64,000 nucleotides of DNA from positions 620,001 through 684,000 of the forward strand of contig NZ_CANMUW010000001.1 of assembly GCF_947501225.1 (NCBI RefSeq), written 5' to 3'. The first letter of the stretch is position 1; every line of letters begins with the position of its first letter. This document shows positions 37,312 to 46,206 of this stretch, one piece after another. The notes under the pieces are model-generated. The model did no database searches and had not been told where the DNA came from. It saw only the letters and a list, made by a program, of their open reading frames with translations. The stretch comes from an uncultured Shewanella sp. (GTDB lineage: Bacteria > Pseudomonadota > Gammaproteobacteria > Enterobacterales > Shewanellaceae). The position numbers and the translations under genes were made by a program.

Positions 37312-38088
37312 TTGCGGCTCATTATGGTTTTTATCCTGTCATTGCCCCTGATATGTTCGGTTGATGCAAGAGAGCTTGTTATTGCTTCGAGTGAGGGGCC
37401 GCCTCATATGATCGACGATACCCATCATGGTATCGATCTCGATATTGTCGAAGCGGTGCTCAGGCGTCTGGGCCATGATGTCTCCTATGAGTTTATGGGG
37501 CTTAAACGGGCGCACCGGGAGTTGAAACTGGGTAGGGTTGATGTGACGGCACCTGTCTTTATGCAGGCGGACAGCGATGGCAGCTATATATCTGATTCAA
37601 TCGTGTTGTACCAGCCTATGGTATTTTCTCTTAAGGCAAGTGGCCTGAACCCTGCAACAATAGCCGATCTTCAGGGACATAGCTTATTGACCTTTCAGGG
37701 AGCACCGGGCTACTTCGGCGAAGAGTTTGAACAGGTTGCAAAGGGAAACTCATATCAGGAGTTGACCGATATGGGGGCGATAGCCGAGCTGTTAACAAAG
37801 GGGCGTTATGAGTATGCGGTGCTGGATAAATATATATTTTATTACTACTACCGCTTGAACGATAAGCGCCGTGATGTGTCTATCTTCACCGAACATAAGC
37901 TGATCCCGCCGGTTCCTGCAAGCAGTGCCTTTCATGATGCAACATTAAGGGATGAATTTAATCGGGAGCTGAAGCTGTTTATGGAAAGTCAGGAGTATAA
38001 ACAGATTTTCGAACGATACCTGGGCTCGGCCCAGCTTACTAACGAGCTGGTCGAGCCGGATTCAGATGTGGATTTCAGGCTCAATTAG
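37312..38088 (+). CDS. Periplasmic solute-binding protein, family 3 type
   Basis: A 258-residue protein with a signal peptide (LIMVFILSLPLICSVDA) and a type-2 periplasmic binding fold: ELVIASSEGPPHMID at the start, DLDIVEAVLRRLGHDVSYEF, and the late GRYEYAVLDKYIF. No permease or ATPase is adjacent, so it may serve an orphan transporter or a signalling role, as many such Shewanella/Vibrio proteins do. The TTG start at 37312 is decided by an excellent Shine-Dalgarno (GGAGG at 37301-37305, spacing 6); the next ATG would be too far. Its stop overlaps that of the convergent downstream gene by four bases. Confidence 0.82.
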   Translation: MRLIMVFILSLPLICSVDARELVIASSEGPPHMIDDTHHGIDLDIVEAVLRRLGHDVSYEFMGLKRAHRELKLGRVDVTAPVFMQADSDGSYISDSIVLYQPMVFSLKASGLNPATIADLQGHSLLTFQGAPGYFGEEFEQVAKGNSYQELTDMGAIAELLTKGRYEYAVLDKYIFYYYYRLNDKRRDVSIFTEHKLIPPVPASSAFHDATLRDEFNRELKLFMESQEYKQIFERYLGSAQLTNELVEPDSDVDFRLN

Positions 38089-38483
38089 TTAACCGAATGT
38101 TTGGAAGTCCCGCTTGCCTTTATTGCGCATCGACAACGTCCCTGCTTAAGTGCGGGGCAGGATTGACATGGTTTAGCCTTGAAGGGGCGTGAGGCGTCTA
38201 CTGTCAGGGGGAGCCCTGTGGCAGCCTGTGGGGCTGCGGGGGCGCCCGTCGTTATCGGTAGCGTGATCTGCTGGTTGCGAACCTGTTCAGCCAGTTTTAA
38301 TCGATATTTTTGAATTTTTGCCCGGTATTTGATCTGTTTATGGAGGCGTTTCGAAACCAGCTCAATATTGTCTATGTCACGAATAAGTTTATGCTGGTTT
38401 TTTAACAGTTTCGCTTCCGCTTTCTCCAGTTTCTTCGAATATTTTGCCTGCAGTTCGAACTCTGTGATTCTGACTTGATGCAT
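38085..38483 (-). CDS. Small coiled-coil protein with a C-terminal cysteine cluster, behind a Fur box
   Basis: A 132-residue soluble protein I do not recognise. Residues 5-70 are a highly basic/acidic helix, probably a coiled coil (KKLEKAEAKLLKNQHKLIR). A proline/alanine linker follows (70-100), then a cysteine cluster CQSCPALKQGRCRC (C-x2-C-x7-C-x-C), which could hold Zn, Fe or an Fe-S centre. The start codon at 38483 is 42 bases from a perfect Fur core site, so expression should rise under iron starvation. It has no signal peptide. It is encoded alone, convergent with a solute-binding protein gene. Confidence 0.72.
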   Translation of the reverse strand: MHQVRITEFELQAKYSKKLEKAEAKLLKNQHKLIRDIDNIELVSKRLHKQIKYRAKIQKYRLKLAEQVRNQQITLPITTGAPAAPQAATGLPLTVDASRPFKAKPCQSCPALKQGRCRCAIKASGTSKHSVN

Positions 38484-38524
38484 CGTTTAGACCGTTGCGG
38501 ATATTTCTCCCTATAATTGTAAAC

Positions 38525-38537
38525 GATAATTATTATC
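38525..38537 (-). promoter_or_regulatory. Fur box
   Basis: GATAATTATTATC is a perfect 6-1-6 Fur core (GATAATnATTATC), embedded in AAC...AAT. It lies 42-54 bases upstream of the cysteine-cluster gene. Confidence 0.85.
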
Positions 38538-38573
38538 AATCAAGGCTTAATATAGAAACGGTACTCTTAATTG

Positions 38574-39077
38574 TCAGTAAACCTTAACACCAGACTCGAG
38601 CAGGGTCAGCAGTAATCTCAGGTCGAACTCCAGCTGGTGATAATCCGCCTCCATATGACAGCAGAGTTGATAGAAGGCTTTATTGTGATCTTTCTCTTTC
38701 AGGTGGGCGAGCTCATGAACGACGACCATCCGCAGCAGTGGCTCAGGTACCCTCTTCAAGCGTGACGATATACGGATCTCATTCTTAGCCTTGGTCTTTC
38801 TGCCTTGTGCTCTGGATACGAATGAGTGGAGACCCAGAGCCTGATGGGTGAGACTGATCTTGTCATCAAACAGTATTTTCGACACGGGTTGAGACTTACG
38901 CAGGTAGCGGTTTTTGATCTCCATCGTATAGTCGTACAGAGCCTTGTCTGTTCGGATCTGATGGATATCGGGATGTCGATTCAGGAGCACTGACTTAAGC
39001 TTGCCATTGGCGAGTAACTCTGAGACCTGAGCTTGTATTGGCTCTTGATAACCTGCTAAGTATTTGAGTGTATTCAT
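38574..39077 (-). CDS. ygjP: YgjP-family metallopeptidase-like protein
   Basis: A 167-residue protein of the YgjP/WLM-type (DUF45) family with zinc motif VVHELAHLKEKDH followed by NKAFYQLCCHMEADYHQLEF, nearly identical to remembered E. coli YgjP. The HExxH...H arrangement implies a zinc peptidase; the substrate is unknown. ATG 39077 (MNTLKYLAGY) matches the E. coli N-terminus; a GTG three codons upstream (39086) is also in frame. A 12-bp-arm hairpin just upstream separates it from the DUF3010 gene. Confidence 0.9.
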   Translation of the reverse strand: MNTLKYLAGYQEPIQAQVSELLANGKLKSVLLNRHPDIHQIRTDKALYDYTMEIKNRYLRKSQPVSKILFDDKISLTHQALGLHSFVSRAQGRKTKAKNEIRISSRLKRVPEPLLRMVVVHELAHLKEKDHNKAFYQLCCHMEADYHQLEFDLRLLLTLLESGVKVY

Positions 39078-39100
39078 CTGTATCACATGTAAGGAGATAA

Positions 39101-39129
39101 AGAAAAGGGTGCCGATAGCACCCTTTTCT
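39101..39129 (-). terminator. Terminator between the DUF3010 gene and ygjP
   Basis: AGAAAAGGGTGC and GCACCCTTTTCT are perfect 12-base arms around a 5-base loop. Read on the minus strand it ends TTTTCTTT, terminating the DUF3010 gene. Confidence 0.85.
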
Positions 39130-39154
39130 TATGTCGAGTCATAGCCCGGGATTA

Positions 39155-39601
39155 TTACGCATTATCCCAAACATTGAAAATATGTTGGTTGTGGTAAGCG
39201 TAGGCGGCATCGAAAGCCAAACGCTGGAAACGTTTCAGCCCCAAACCATCAAAGTCGACTAATGGTGGGTTGCGTTTCAGGCGCTCTTTAATCGTGACCG
39301 GAGACATCAATACCACAGGCAGGTCGATAAGCTGAATAGCGGCTTCGGCTTTAAAGCTGGTGGCGCTACCGGCTAGTTTACCTTTCTGCTCGCGAGAAAC
39401 GATAACCACTTTATCTACTTTGTAATCTTCCATCAATTTACCGAATGCAAAGTGGAAGTCACGAATAGACTCAGTCGTTTCTGAATGTGAAATGACGAAT
39501 GACTGCTGACGGCAATCGGGTACGTTAAATGTTTCACCTTCATAGCTCAACAGACTGATGATGGCTTCGCCACCTTTTAACTCAACGCCACAAACTCTCA
39601 T
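39155..39601 (-). CDS. DUF3010 family protein
   Basis: A 148-residue soluble protein starting MRVCGVELKGGEAIISLL, the characteristic opening of DUF3010, with VVIVSREQKGKLAGSATSFK and the end RLAFDAAYAYHNQH. The fold is presumably RNase H-like (an initial beta hairpin with E8 and a late D), but this is an inference and no activity is known. It is monocistronic, located between the helicase gene and ygjP. Confidence 0.85.
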   Translation of the reverse strand: MRVCGVELKGGEAIISLLSYEGETFNVPDCRQQSFVISHSETTESIRDFHFAFGKLMEDYKVDKVVIVSREQKGKLAGSATSFKAEAAIQLIDLPVVLMSPVTIKERLKRNPPLVDFDGLGLKRFQRLAFDAAYAYHNQHIFNVWDNA

Positions 39602-39732
39602 GTTATACCTTTAAATCGTTGTTGGTTTTGTTACCAGCGGCTCTACTTCTGGCTAGTGGAAACCGGTAAATTATCGATGAACAGATACGGGTAATAGAGC
39701 TAAGATGATCATTAGCCGTATCATAAAACTGT

Positions 39733-41073
39733 TTATTCAGGCGTTTCCTGAAGTTTAGACTTCGGCTTTCTTAGCATAGGGGCATCACCCACATCTATGC
39801 CGGTGATAAAGCGCTTATCTTGTTTTGCTTTCGATTTAGCCTTGGCTTTACTCTTGGCCGCCTTCGCCGCTGCACTCTTGGCATTTGCCTTTGGTTTTCT
39901 CTTCGCCTTAGGCTTATCTTTCAGGCCGCTGAATTTGGCTTCCAGGCCATCGATCACGCTGAACTCAAATGTTTTGCGAAGGAATTGCTGTACCTGCTGG
40001 AAGTTGGCCCAATCTTTCGGTCCAACCAGAGAGATTGCGTCCCCCTTGGCCCCGGCCCGGCCTGTGCGGCCGATCCTATGCACATACTCTTCGGCAAATT
40101 TAGGCATATCGAAGTTGATAACCAAGGATACGTTGAGCAGATCCAGGCCACGGGAAGCCACATCTGTGGTCACCAGAATATCCTGTAGCCCCCTGGCGAA
40201 CTGATCCATTATCTGGTTACGGGCATTCTGCTTCAGGTCGCCACTCAGTGATGCTGTATTAAATCCGGCTTCGGCCAACTTGCCCGCCAACCTGTCGGTA
40301 TCCTGACGGGTGGCTGTAAAGATGATGACCTGTTTATTGGTCTCATTCTTCAGGATATGGCTCAGCAATGCCTCTTTATGATCCAGGTGATCACTGAGGT
40401 AAATTCTTTGGGTGATATCCAGGTTTTCTATATTGCCTGCACCTACAGAGACATGCACCGGCTCCTTTAATAACTCGGCAGCGATCTCATTTATATCACT
40501 ATGATCCAGTGTTGCCGAGAACATCAATGTTTGACGGCGCTTATGGTCGGCGGCGGCATTAATCGCTTTAAGTTGATCGACAAAGCCCAGATCGAGCATG
40601 CGGTCCGCTTCATCCAGAATTAACAGTTCGAGGCCATTAAGGTGTAGATGGTGTTGGGCCAGGTGATCTGCAAGCCTTCCCGGTGTCGCCACGACGAAGT
40701 GGGGATCTCTGGACAGTGACTTCGCCTGATCGTTAAAGTTTTCACCGCCTAAGATTTTGATCGCTTTATATTGCGTGTTGGCGACCAGCAAGCGTAACTG
40801 ACTGTATACCTGGTTAGCGAGTTCGCGGGTCGGCAATAATATCAATACCCTGGGATCTCGTTTGCTTAACGCCTTTGTGGAAATAATCCTCTGCATTGCC
40901 GGTAACAAAAACGCCAGAGTTTTACCTGAGCCTGTTTTTGATGATGCCATCAGATCTTTGCCTGACAGGCCTACTGGTATCGCCTGCTCCTGGATCTCGG
41001 TAGGCTTTTCGATACCCATATGATCCAAACTCTTTAACAGACGCGCATCCAGTGAAAAATCGGTAAATTGCAA
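39733..41073 (-). CDS. DEAD-box ATP-dependent RNA helicase
   Basis: A 446-residue RNA helicase with all core motifs: Q motif (FTDFSLDARLL...PTEIQEQAIP), Walker A SSKTGSGKT, PTRELA, TPGR, DEAD (LDEADRMLDLGF), SAT, and HRIGRTGRAG. The C-terminal tail (about 385-430) is a lysine/alanine-rich string (KAKRKPKANAKSAAAKAAK) and probably binds RNA. It acts in ribosome assembly or RNA decay; the closest paralogue class is SrmB/RhlE, which I cannot resolve by eye, so no symbol is given. Confidence 0.93.
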   Translation of the reverse strand: MQFTDFSLDARLLKSLDHMGIEKPTEIQEQAIPVGLSGKDLMASSKTGSGKTLAFLLPAMQRIISTKALSKRDPRVLILLPTRELANQVYSQLRLLVANTQYKAIKILGGENFNDQAKSLSRDPHFVVATPGRLADHLAQHHLHLNGLELLILDEADRMLDLGFVDQLKAINAAADHKRRQTLMFSATLDHSDINEIAAELLKEPVHVSVGAGNIENLDITQRIYLSDHLDHKEALLSHILKNETNKQVIIFTATRQDTDRLAGKLAEAGFNTASLSGDLKQNARNQIMDQFARGLQDILVTTDVASRGLDLLNVSLVINFDMPKFAEEYVHRIGRTGRAGAKGDAISLVGPKDWANFQQVQQFLRKTFEFSVIDGLEAKFSGLKDKPKAKRKPKANAKSAAAKAAKSKAKAKSKAKQDKRFITGIDVGDAPMLRKPKSKLQETPE

Positions 41074-41339
41074 AGGTGTACTCCAAAATTGATTCGACTG
41101 ACCATTATAACCTAACTCGTAGCGGTTCAGCCATAGAGAAAGCCAGATTCATTTTAAAGCTGTTGCGATCCCGGATACTCCTTAATATCGCTGTCAGCGT
41201 GTCGGGAGGTGGTGCCGTCAGCTATCAGTACGGTATGTCTGCTGCGCTATAATCTATTAGTGAATCCTTGATAAATAACAGATAAGATGAATCCAGCTTG
41301 TTTTCTATCCTACAATTTTGTTTTGCGGGGAGATGTATT

Positions 41340-42302
41340 ATGGCAACAATTGGTATTGCGTTAGGTAGCGGCGCCGCAAAGGGTTGGGCACATATCGGAG
41401 TACTCAAGGGGCTCGCCGATATGGGAATCGAGCCGGATAAAGTTTCGGGGTGCTCGATAGGCGCGCTTGTTGGAGCGGCCTACGCGAACGAGCAACTAGA
41501 TGAGCTCGAGGAGTGGGTTAGAGGCTTCTCCAGTTGGGATGTTTTGAGTTTAATGGATCTCAGCTGGCGCAAGGGTGGCCTTATCGGCGGGGAAAAGGTG
41601 TTCGATGTTATTCAGAACCGAATTGGAGACCTGCAGGTTGAGGAGTTGCAGCGACCGCTGATCGCTGTCGCAACGGATCTCTACTCGGGGCAGGAGATCT
41701 GGTTCAGGGAGGGAGACCTTCGCCACGCCATTCGTGCATCGTGCTCAATGCCGGGGATCTTACCTCCGGTGAAAGTCAGGGAGCGCTGGCTTGTCGACGG
41801 TGCCGTGGTTAATCCTGTTCCTGTATCTGTGAGTCGGGCGATGGGCGTCGATGTGGTGATTGCCGTCGATCTTAACGGGCAGAGCAGGGAGCGGCTTCAA
41901 GTTCTGCCTGTGGATATGGCAAGTAATACGCCTTCGGTGGAAGAGGAGGCGAAAGCTCAGGCACATCAGGATACCGGTTTTATGGATCTGCTGGCACGAG
42001 GGCGGGATTATGTCGCCAGCTTAACCGATAAGTTTTCCATCGGGAACTCCTCCGATCCCAGCATGCTGGCGGTGATGTCTCAGTCGATGGATATACTGGA
42101 GCAGCGTCATAAGCGGGCGCGTCTGATGGGGGATCCGCCGGATATCTGTCTGGTGCCTGATGTTGGCGACATAGGTACGATGGAGTTTCACCGCGCCGAG
42201 GAGGCGATTATCGCCGGGGAGCAGGCCGTGCTTCGGGCTAAGCACCAGATTGAGGCAGTACTTGGGACACGTCACGATATTAAGCTGTATGAGCGGAACT
42301 GA
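41340..42302 (+). CDS. rssA: Patatin-like phospholipase family protein RssA
   Basis: A 320-residue alpha/beta hydrolase. It has the oxyanion loop GSGAAKGW (9-16), the nucleophile elbow GCSIGA (Ser39), and the catalytic Asp in VDGAVVNPVPVS. It aligns with remembered E. coli RssA (301 residues), sharing VSGCSIGALVGAAYA, LMDLSWRKGGL and AGDPPDI-like MGDPPDICLVPDV. Such proteins act as lipases on membrane lipids; the biological substrate is unknown. ATG 41340 has GGGGAG 8 bases upstream; 14 more codons are open ahead of it. No rssB is adjacent. Confidence 0.9.
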   Translation: MATIGIALGSGAAKGWAHIGVLKGLADMGIEPDKVSGCSIGALVGAAYANEQLDELEEWVRGFSSWDVLSLMDLSWRKGGLIGGEKVFDVIQNRIGDLQVEELQRPLIAVATDLYSGQEIWFREGDLRHAIRASCSMPGILPPVKVRERWLVDGAVVNPVPVSVSRAMGVDVVIAVDLNGQSRERLQVLPVDMASNTPSVEEEAKAQAHQDTGFMDLLARGRDYVASLTDKFSIGNSSDPSMLAVMSQSMDILEQRHKRARLMGDPPDICLVPDVGDIGTMEFHRAEEAIIAGEQAVLRAKHQIEAVLGTRHDIKLYERN

Positions 42303-42384
42303 ACCAGTCGGGTGTGATTTAAACGAGCGATAAAGGGGGCTGCAAGGCCCCTGTATCCGACAGTAAACATGCTCACGCATCTGA

Positions 42385-43383
42385 TTAAGCGAGCCTAACC
42401 ACCATCTTGCCGCGATTTCTCCCTTCGAATAAGCCGATAAATGCGTTTGGCGCCTGTTCGAGTCCTTCGTAGATCGTCTGCTCCGCTTTCACCGCGCCCG
42501 TTGCCAGCCACTGTCCCATCTGTTTGGCAAACTCGGGGTAATGGTCCCAATGTTCGAATACGATAAAGCCTTCGATTTTTAACTTCTTTATGATGATCAT
42601 GGCGAGGTTAGCCGGCCCCGGTGTCGGGGTCGTATCATTGTATTGAGATATCATGCCACACACGGCAATTCTGCCATGGTCATTCATATTATCGAGTGCC
42701 GCAGACAGGTGCTCGGCGCCGACATTTTCAAAATAGACATCGATTCCCTGTGGCGCAGCGGATTTTAATGCCGCACTCAAATCTTGTGATCTTTTGTAAT
42801 TGATTACCCCATCGACGCCCAGGGATAACAGATGCTGCACCTTGTCATCAGAACCTACGGATGCGATAACCTTAGCTCCCATCAGCTTACCCAGCTGGCA
42901 GGCCACACTGCCGACAGCACCTGATGCGGCAGAGACAAACAGGGTTTCTCCCTCTTGCAGTTTGGCAATTCGATTCAGGCCCGTCCAGGCCGTCATGCCC
43001 GGCATGCCTAAAACACCCAGGAAGTGGGACTCACTCAAGGGCGTGTCCGGCAGGCGAGTATGTTCGCTGCCATCGGTGACGTAGTGGCTTCGCCAGCCCA
43101 GCATGCTGCTGACTTTGCTACCGACAGGAAAGTCAGGATTAAGGGATTCGATCACTTCACCTATCGCTCCACCTTCGAGAACCTCACCCGTAGCAAACGG
43201 GGCGATATAGCTTTTTCTGTCTATCATTCGACCGCGCATGTACGGGTCGACCGACATCCATAAGTTTTTTACTAGAAACTCACCATGGTTAATCTCTGCC
43301 AATGGTGTTGTAGCAAGCTTAAAGTTTGCCTGAGTGGGCATGCCCTCGGGACGAGAATCTAAAAGTATCTGTTGAGCTTCCAT
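42385..43383 (-). CDS. NADP-dependent medium-chain oxidoreductase (CurA/leukotriene B4 dehydrogenase type)
   Basis: A 332-residue zinc-independent MDR enzyme that reduces alpha,beta-unsaturated ketones or aldehydes with NADPH. Seen: the family opening MEAQQILLDSRPEGMP, LWMSVDPYMRGRM, the Rossmann motif SAASGAVGSVACQLGKLMGA, NYK for NADP phosphate recognition, and FENVGAEHL. The gene is divergent from an OhrR-like regulator, with two matching palindromes between them, so it probably detoxifies lipid-peroxidation products on peroxide signalling. Confidence 0.92.
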   Translation of the reverse strand: MEAQQILLDSRPEGMPTQANFKLATTPLAEINHGEFLVKNLWMSVDPYMRGRMIDRKSYIAPFATGEVLEGGAIGEVIESLNPDFPVGSKVSSMLGWRSHYVTDGSEHTRLPDTPLSESHFLGVLGMPGMTAWTGLNRIAKLQEGETLFVSAASGAVGSVACQLGKLMGAKVIASVGSDDKVQHLLSLGVDGVINYKRSQDLSAALKSAAPQGIDVYFENVGAEHLSAALDNMNDHGRIAVCGMISQYNDTTPTPGPANLAMIIIKKLKIEGFIVFEHWDHYPEFAKQMGQWLATGAVKAEQTIYEGLEQAPNAFIGLFEGRNRGKMVVRLA

Positions 43384-43396
43384 AACGCTCCTTTAG

Positions 43397-43408
43397 TTTG
43401 CGCGCTAA
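43397..43408. promoter_or_regulatory. MarR/OhrR-type operator, site 1
   Basis: TTTGCGCGCTAA shares nine bases with site 2 and lies 14 bases upstream of the oxidoreductase start codon, where binding would block transcription or the ribosome site. Confidence 0.6.
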
Positions 43409-43454
43409 TTAATTGTGGTAAATTCTACACTGAAAGAGGGGGGATGACAAATAT

Positions 43455-43466
43455 TTTGCGCGCAAA
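43455..43466. promoter_or_regulatory. MarR/OhrR-type operator, site 2
   Basis: TTTGCGCGCAAA is a perfect 12-bp palindrome, centred 58 bp from site 1 (about 5.5 helical turns), in the 233-bp divergent promoter region. Confidence 0.68.
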
Positions 43467-43616
43467 GTAATTTGGTTGAGAACTGAAGATGGTGGTTTTG
43501 GACAAGCGGGGATGTTTAGGTAAACGTTTTGGAGTGGTTTGGAATAGATTTGCAGTACAATGGTGCTCAGGCTGAGCAGCCTGATAAGATTTTGGTGATA
43601 AAAAAGGTGTAAGTCA

Positions 43617-44099
43617 GTGGCTGAGAATTCAGAGAAGCAAACTCAAATGAAAAACTGTTCGGAGGATGAGTTACAGGTAAGCTGCCTGTCCGATAGTGTC
43701 TGTTTCGCCCTCTATACGGCGACAAATGCATTGGTGCGGGCGTACAGGCCTCTTTTGGAAGAGTGTGACTTAACCTATCCTCAGTATCTGGTGATGCAGG
43801 CACTTTGGTTGAATAACGGGGCAAGTTTAACCGCATTATCCCAAGCGACGCGTCTCGATCCGGGTACCTTGACTCCCATCGTTAAAAGGTTAGAGGGTAA
43901 AGGTCTACTCAGCCGTAGTGTCGATGTGAAGGATGAACGTAAGAAAGTGATCGAAGCCACCCGAGCCGGGGTTGAGCTGAAGCACCAGGCATTGGCGTTG
44001 AAAGAGGTGTTGTTAAATAAGGTGACGCTGACAGAGTCCGACATCTCCTCTCTGCGTGATATGTGTTTGACGCTGACCGAAGACCTCACCAGAAACTAA
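43617..44099 (+). CDS. MarR-family regulator, OhrR-like
   Basis: A 160-residue winged-helix repressor. LSDSVCFALYTATNALVRAY contains Cys29 at the position of the peroxide-sensing Cys of OhrR, and YRPLLEECDLTYPQYLVMQAL is the usual OhrR continuation. The DNA-binding segment is SLTALSQATRLDPGTLTPIV and wing VDVKDERKKV. It should sense organic hydroperoxides and release DNA on oxidation. Start GTG 43617 follows AAAGGTGTAAG; ATG 43647 would remove ten residues before the Cys region. It faces the divergent oxidoreductase gene, its likely target. Confidence 0.88.
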   Translation: MAENSEKQTQMKNCSEDELQVSCLSDSVCFALYTATNALVRAYRPLLEECDLTYPQYLVMQALWLNNGASLTALSQATRLDPGTLTPIVKRLEGKGLLSRSVDVKDERKKVIEATRAGVELKHQALALKEVLLNKVTLTESDISSLRDMCLTLTEDLTRN

Positions 44100-44506
44100 A
44101 AGTGATTTCGAGCTCCTGATCCAGAAATTTGAATGCCCGTATTTCTGGCTGAAACCCTCTGCGCTAACTTGATGAGAGGTTAATTTCTACAAGATATTGA
44201 CCTCTGTGACGTGGCCTAAGCTTCAACTTCAACCTTGTTTTGTTTTCGAACTATCAATCTTGCTTGTGCAACAATTATCAAAAACTCTCTTCGCTTTGGC
44301 ATTACGGACGTTTTTTGCTCACATACGTTCAGGTAACGCAGTTATATGTTGTTAACAAAATGTAAACAGTGTAAGTTTCTCTCCCTGTTATCGAAAGGGA
44401 TATTCTATATGGTTGTTATGGGCCAGCGGTTATAGATCTTTAGTTTGTTTATCCCTCCCGCTTTGAACAATAGGTTTTACTCATCACATCATTTAAGGAA
44501 AAACTG
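44100..44506. other. Intergenic region with nothing recognised
   Basis: About 400 bases with moderately AT-rich sequence, no open frame worth calling and no strong repeat. The end provides AAGGA ahead of the next ATG. Confidence 0.4.
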
Positions 44507-45019
44507 ATGACCATTAAAACAATTTTAAAAAGTACGTTAATGAGCACTGTGCTGTTAAGCAATTTTGCCATTGCCGATGATGATCAAATTTTGCTCGGGG
44601 CGTTCCATGACTACGGGATAACTAAGTGTGACAGCTTTATTCTTGAAAATAGTAAGCTTCAGGGAAATTGGAACCTGTTTATCAATAAACATAAGGGAGG
44701 GATCGATGGACCCACTACAGAGGTTACCGTTACCCAGATATATGGGTCTAAAGGGGACACAGTCAAGATCGAGGATACCTACATACAAACGGCCAAAAGG
44801 TGTTTTTTGAGGAATACATGGACCTTAACGTTTAAAGGCTCATGTGCCGATAATGTCGATGCAAATGATTGGTATGTTTCTAACGAGATGCCAAATAAAG
44901 ATTATACCACTTACAAGAATGCCGGTGGCCTGGAGTTACATGCCAAAGAGATCTCTATGGGAAACTTTAAAGCCTGTGTCCAGGAAGGCTCTAAACGTAC
45001 CTCTGCGAGCCATGGCTAG
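44507..45019 (+). CDS. Secreted protein of unknown function
   Basis: A 170-residue protein with a signal peptide (MTIKTILKSTLMSTVLLSNFAIA, cleavage before DDDQ). The mature part has four cysteines (in TKCDSF, AKRCFL, GSCADN and KACVQE), consistent with two disulfides, and alternates hydrophilic strands; no family is recognised. Shine-Dalgarno AAGGA lies about 8 bases upstream. It is monocistronic and AT-rich. Confidence 0.6.
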   Translation: MTIKTILKSTLMSTVLLSNFAIADDDQILLGAFHDYGITKCDSFILENSKLQGNWNLFINKHKGGIDGPTTEVTVTQIYGSKGDTVKIEDTYIQTAKRCFLRNTWTLTFKGSCADNVDANDWYVSNEMPNKDYTTYKNAGGLELHAKEISMGNFKACVQEGSKRTSASHG

Positions 45020-45243
45020 CACGCTATAGTGCACCTATATGCTATCGCTGTTTCGCAAAGTATGGTGCATTCAGCGATAGAAACGCCCACCTCACCTTCG
45101 ACAATTTGCTGCATTTCTGCTTATAGCCTCCTGCTCCTTTCCTCTTAGCTTAAATAATAATGGCTAACAGCTTGAATATTTACTGTTTCGGCATGATTTG
45201 TGCTTATTCATGACATCAGTTCTTTTACGCCGACTTTTTGACA

Positions 45244-45966
45244 ATGAATCCAATTACTAACACTGCTAGTCAGCTATCAACTTCCACCAGTATTGCAGAT
45301 GCGTATGGAGTGAACAGTCAACAGACTGAGGCCGGTAAGAGCAGTGATAAGGTCACCTTAAGTCAGTCTCAGTCGCCGCGAACAGCTGCATCGAAAGATG
45401 GGATCAAGGATGAGTCGGTCTCTCTATCTCCCCGAGCGCAACGTGCACAAAAAATTGAGAGTATGGCTAAAGATTTCTTTAGTGACGGAAGTTTTTCTAC
45501 TCAGGATATTCCCCGACTGGTTCAGCGTCTGTATCAGGATGGCATCTTGAATGATTCGCAACTGACACGATTATCTCAGGGTGGTTTCGATATTCCTGAT
45601 CCTGACACTAAGCCCGAAGATCTTAAGTCATTTATCAGGGAGCAGCGCAGTGAGTTGCAAGCCGCTCAGGATGAAAAGGGGGAGGGCGCCGAATCCGGTA
45701 CAGAAACTGTGCTGATAAAATTGCTTGATGATGCCGAGAGTGTCATCGATGGGATGGGGAATGCTCAAAGCGCTGAGATCAGCCAAAAAGCATCGAGAGT
45801 GTCTGCTCAACTGAATGTGTATCTCAGGGGAGATGTTGAGCTAAGCCAGAGTTCCCGTGAGCAGTGGCAGGGGTTAAAATCTGTCATGCAGTTGGCCGCC
45901 TCGATGGGAGAAAATCAACAGGCCAGTGGCCAACTCAGCAGCTATCTTGCGTTGGGGAAAGCATAA
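45244..45966 (+). CDS. Soluble protein of unknown function
   Basis: A 240-residue protein without signal peptide or membrane segments. Residues 1-65 are low complexity, rich in Ser/Thr/Gln and ending KDESVSLSPRAQRAQ, a phrase like the 'VxLSxxAQ' patches of flagellar and secreted-hook-associated proteins (for example FlgM-like or DUF-type anti-sigma regions), but no flagellar gene is near. Residues 75-240 are mostly helical. ATG 45244 is chosen over TTG 45238; no good ribosome site is seen. Function unknown. Confidence 0.6.
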   Translation: MNPITNTASQLSTSTSIADAYGVNSQQTEAGKSSDKVTLSQSQSPRTAASKDGIKDESVSLSPRAQRAQKIESMAKDFFSDGSFSTQDIPRLVQRLYQDGILNDSQLTRLSQGGFDIPDPDTKPEDLKSFIREQRSELQAAQDEKGEGAESGTETVLIKLLDDAESVIDGMGNAQSAEISQKASRVSAQLNVYLRGDVELSQSSREQWQGLKSVMQLAASMGENQQASGQLSSYLALGKA

Positions 45967-46133
45967 CTCTGTATCTATCTTCCTCTTTGAAAAGAATAAG
46001 TAATTTTTATCCACAATTTTTACCAATCTTATCCTTCATCTAGCCCTCTTTTGTGTCAGGGTCAAGGGCAAAATCAGAGATAAGTGGCCTCATAGGCACT
46101 AATTTTTTGTTCTTTTCTCACATCCAAAATTAT

Positions 46134-46147
46134 ATGATCGAGATCAA
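46134..46147. promoter_or_regulatory. FNR (EtrA)-type site upstream of nrdD
   Basis: ATGATCGAGATCAA matches TTGAT-N4-ATCAA at nine of ten fixed bases. It lies 109 bases before nrdD, fitting anaerobic activation. Confidence 0.65.
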
Positions 46148-46175
46148 TGTTCTCCTGTGATGTTTGTAGCTTAAT

Positions 46176-46191
46176 ACGCAACATATTGTGC
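46176..46191. promoter_or_regulatory. NrdR box 1 (distal)
   Basis: ACGCAACATATTGTGC matches the consensus ACACwATATATwGTGT at 13 of 16 positions, exactly 31 bp upstream of box 2, the standard NrdR pair spacing. Confidence 0.72.
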
Positions 46192-46206
46192 TGAATGGCC
46201 ATACAT

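Noticed and set aside
39797..40204. Long antisense frames opposite the DEAD-box helicase gene
   Set aside because: They mirror the lysine/alanine-rich tail and core codons; the helicase is clearly the real gene.
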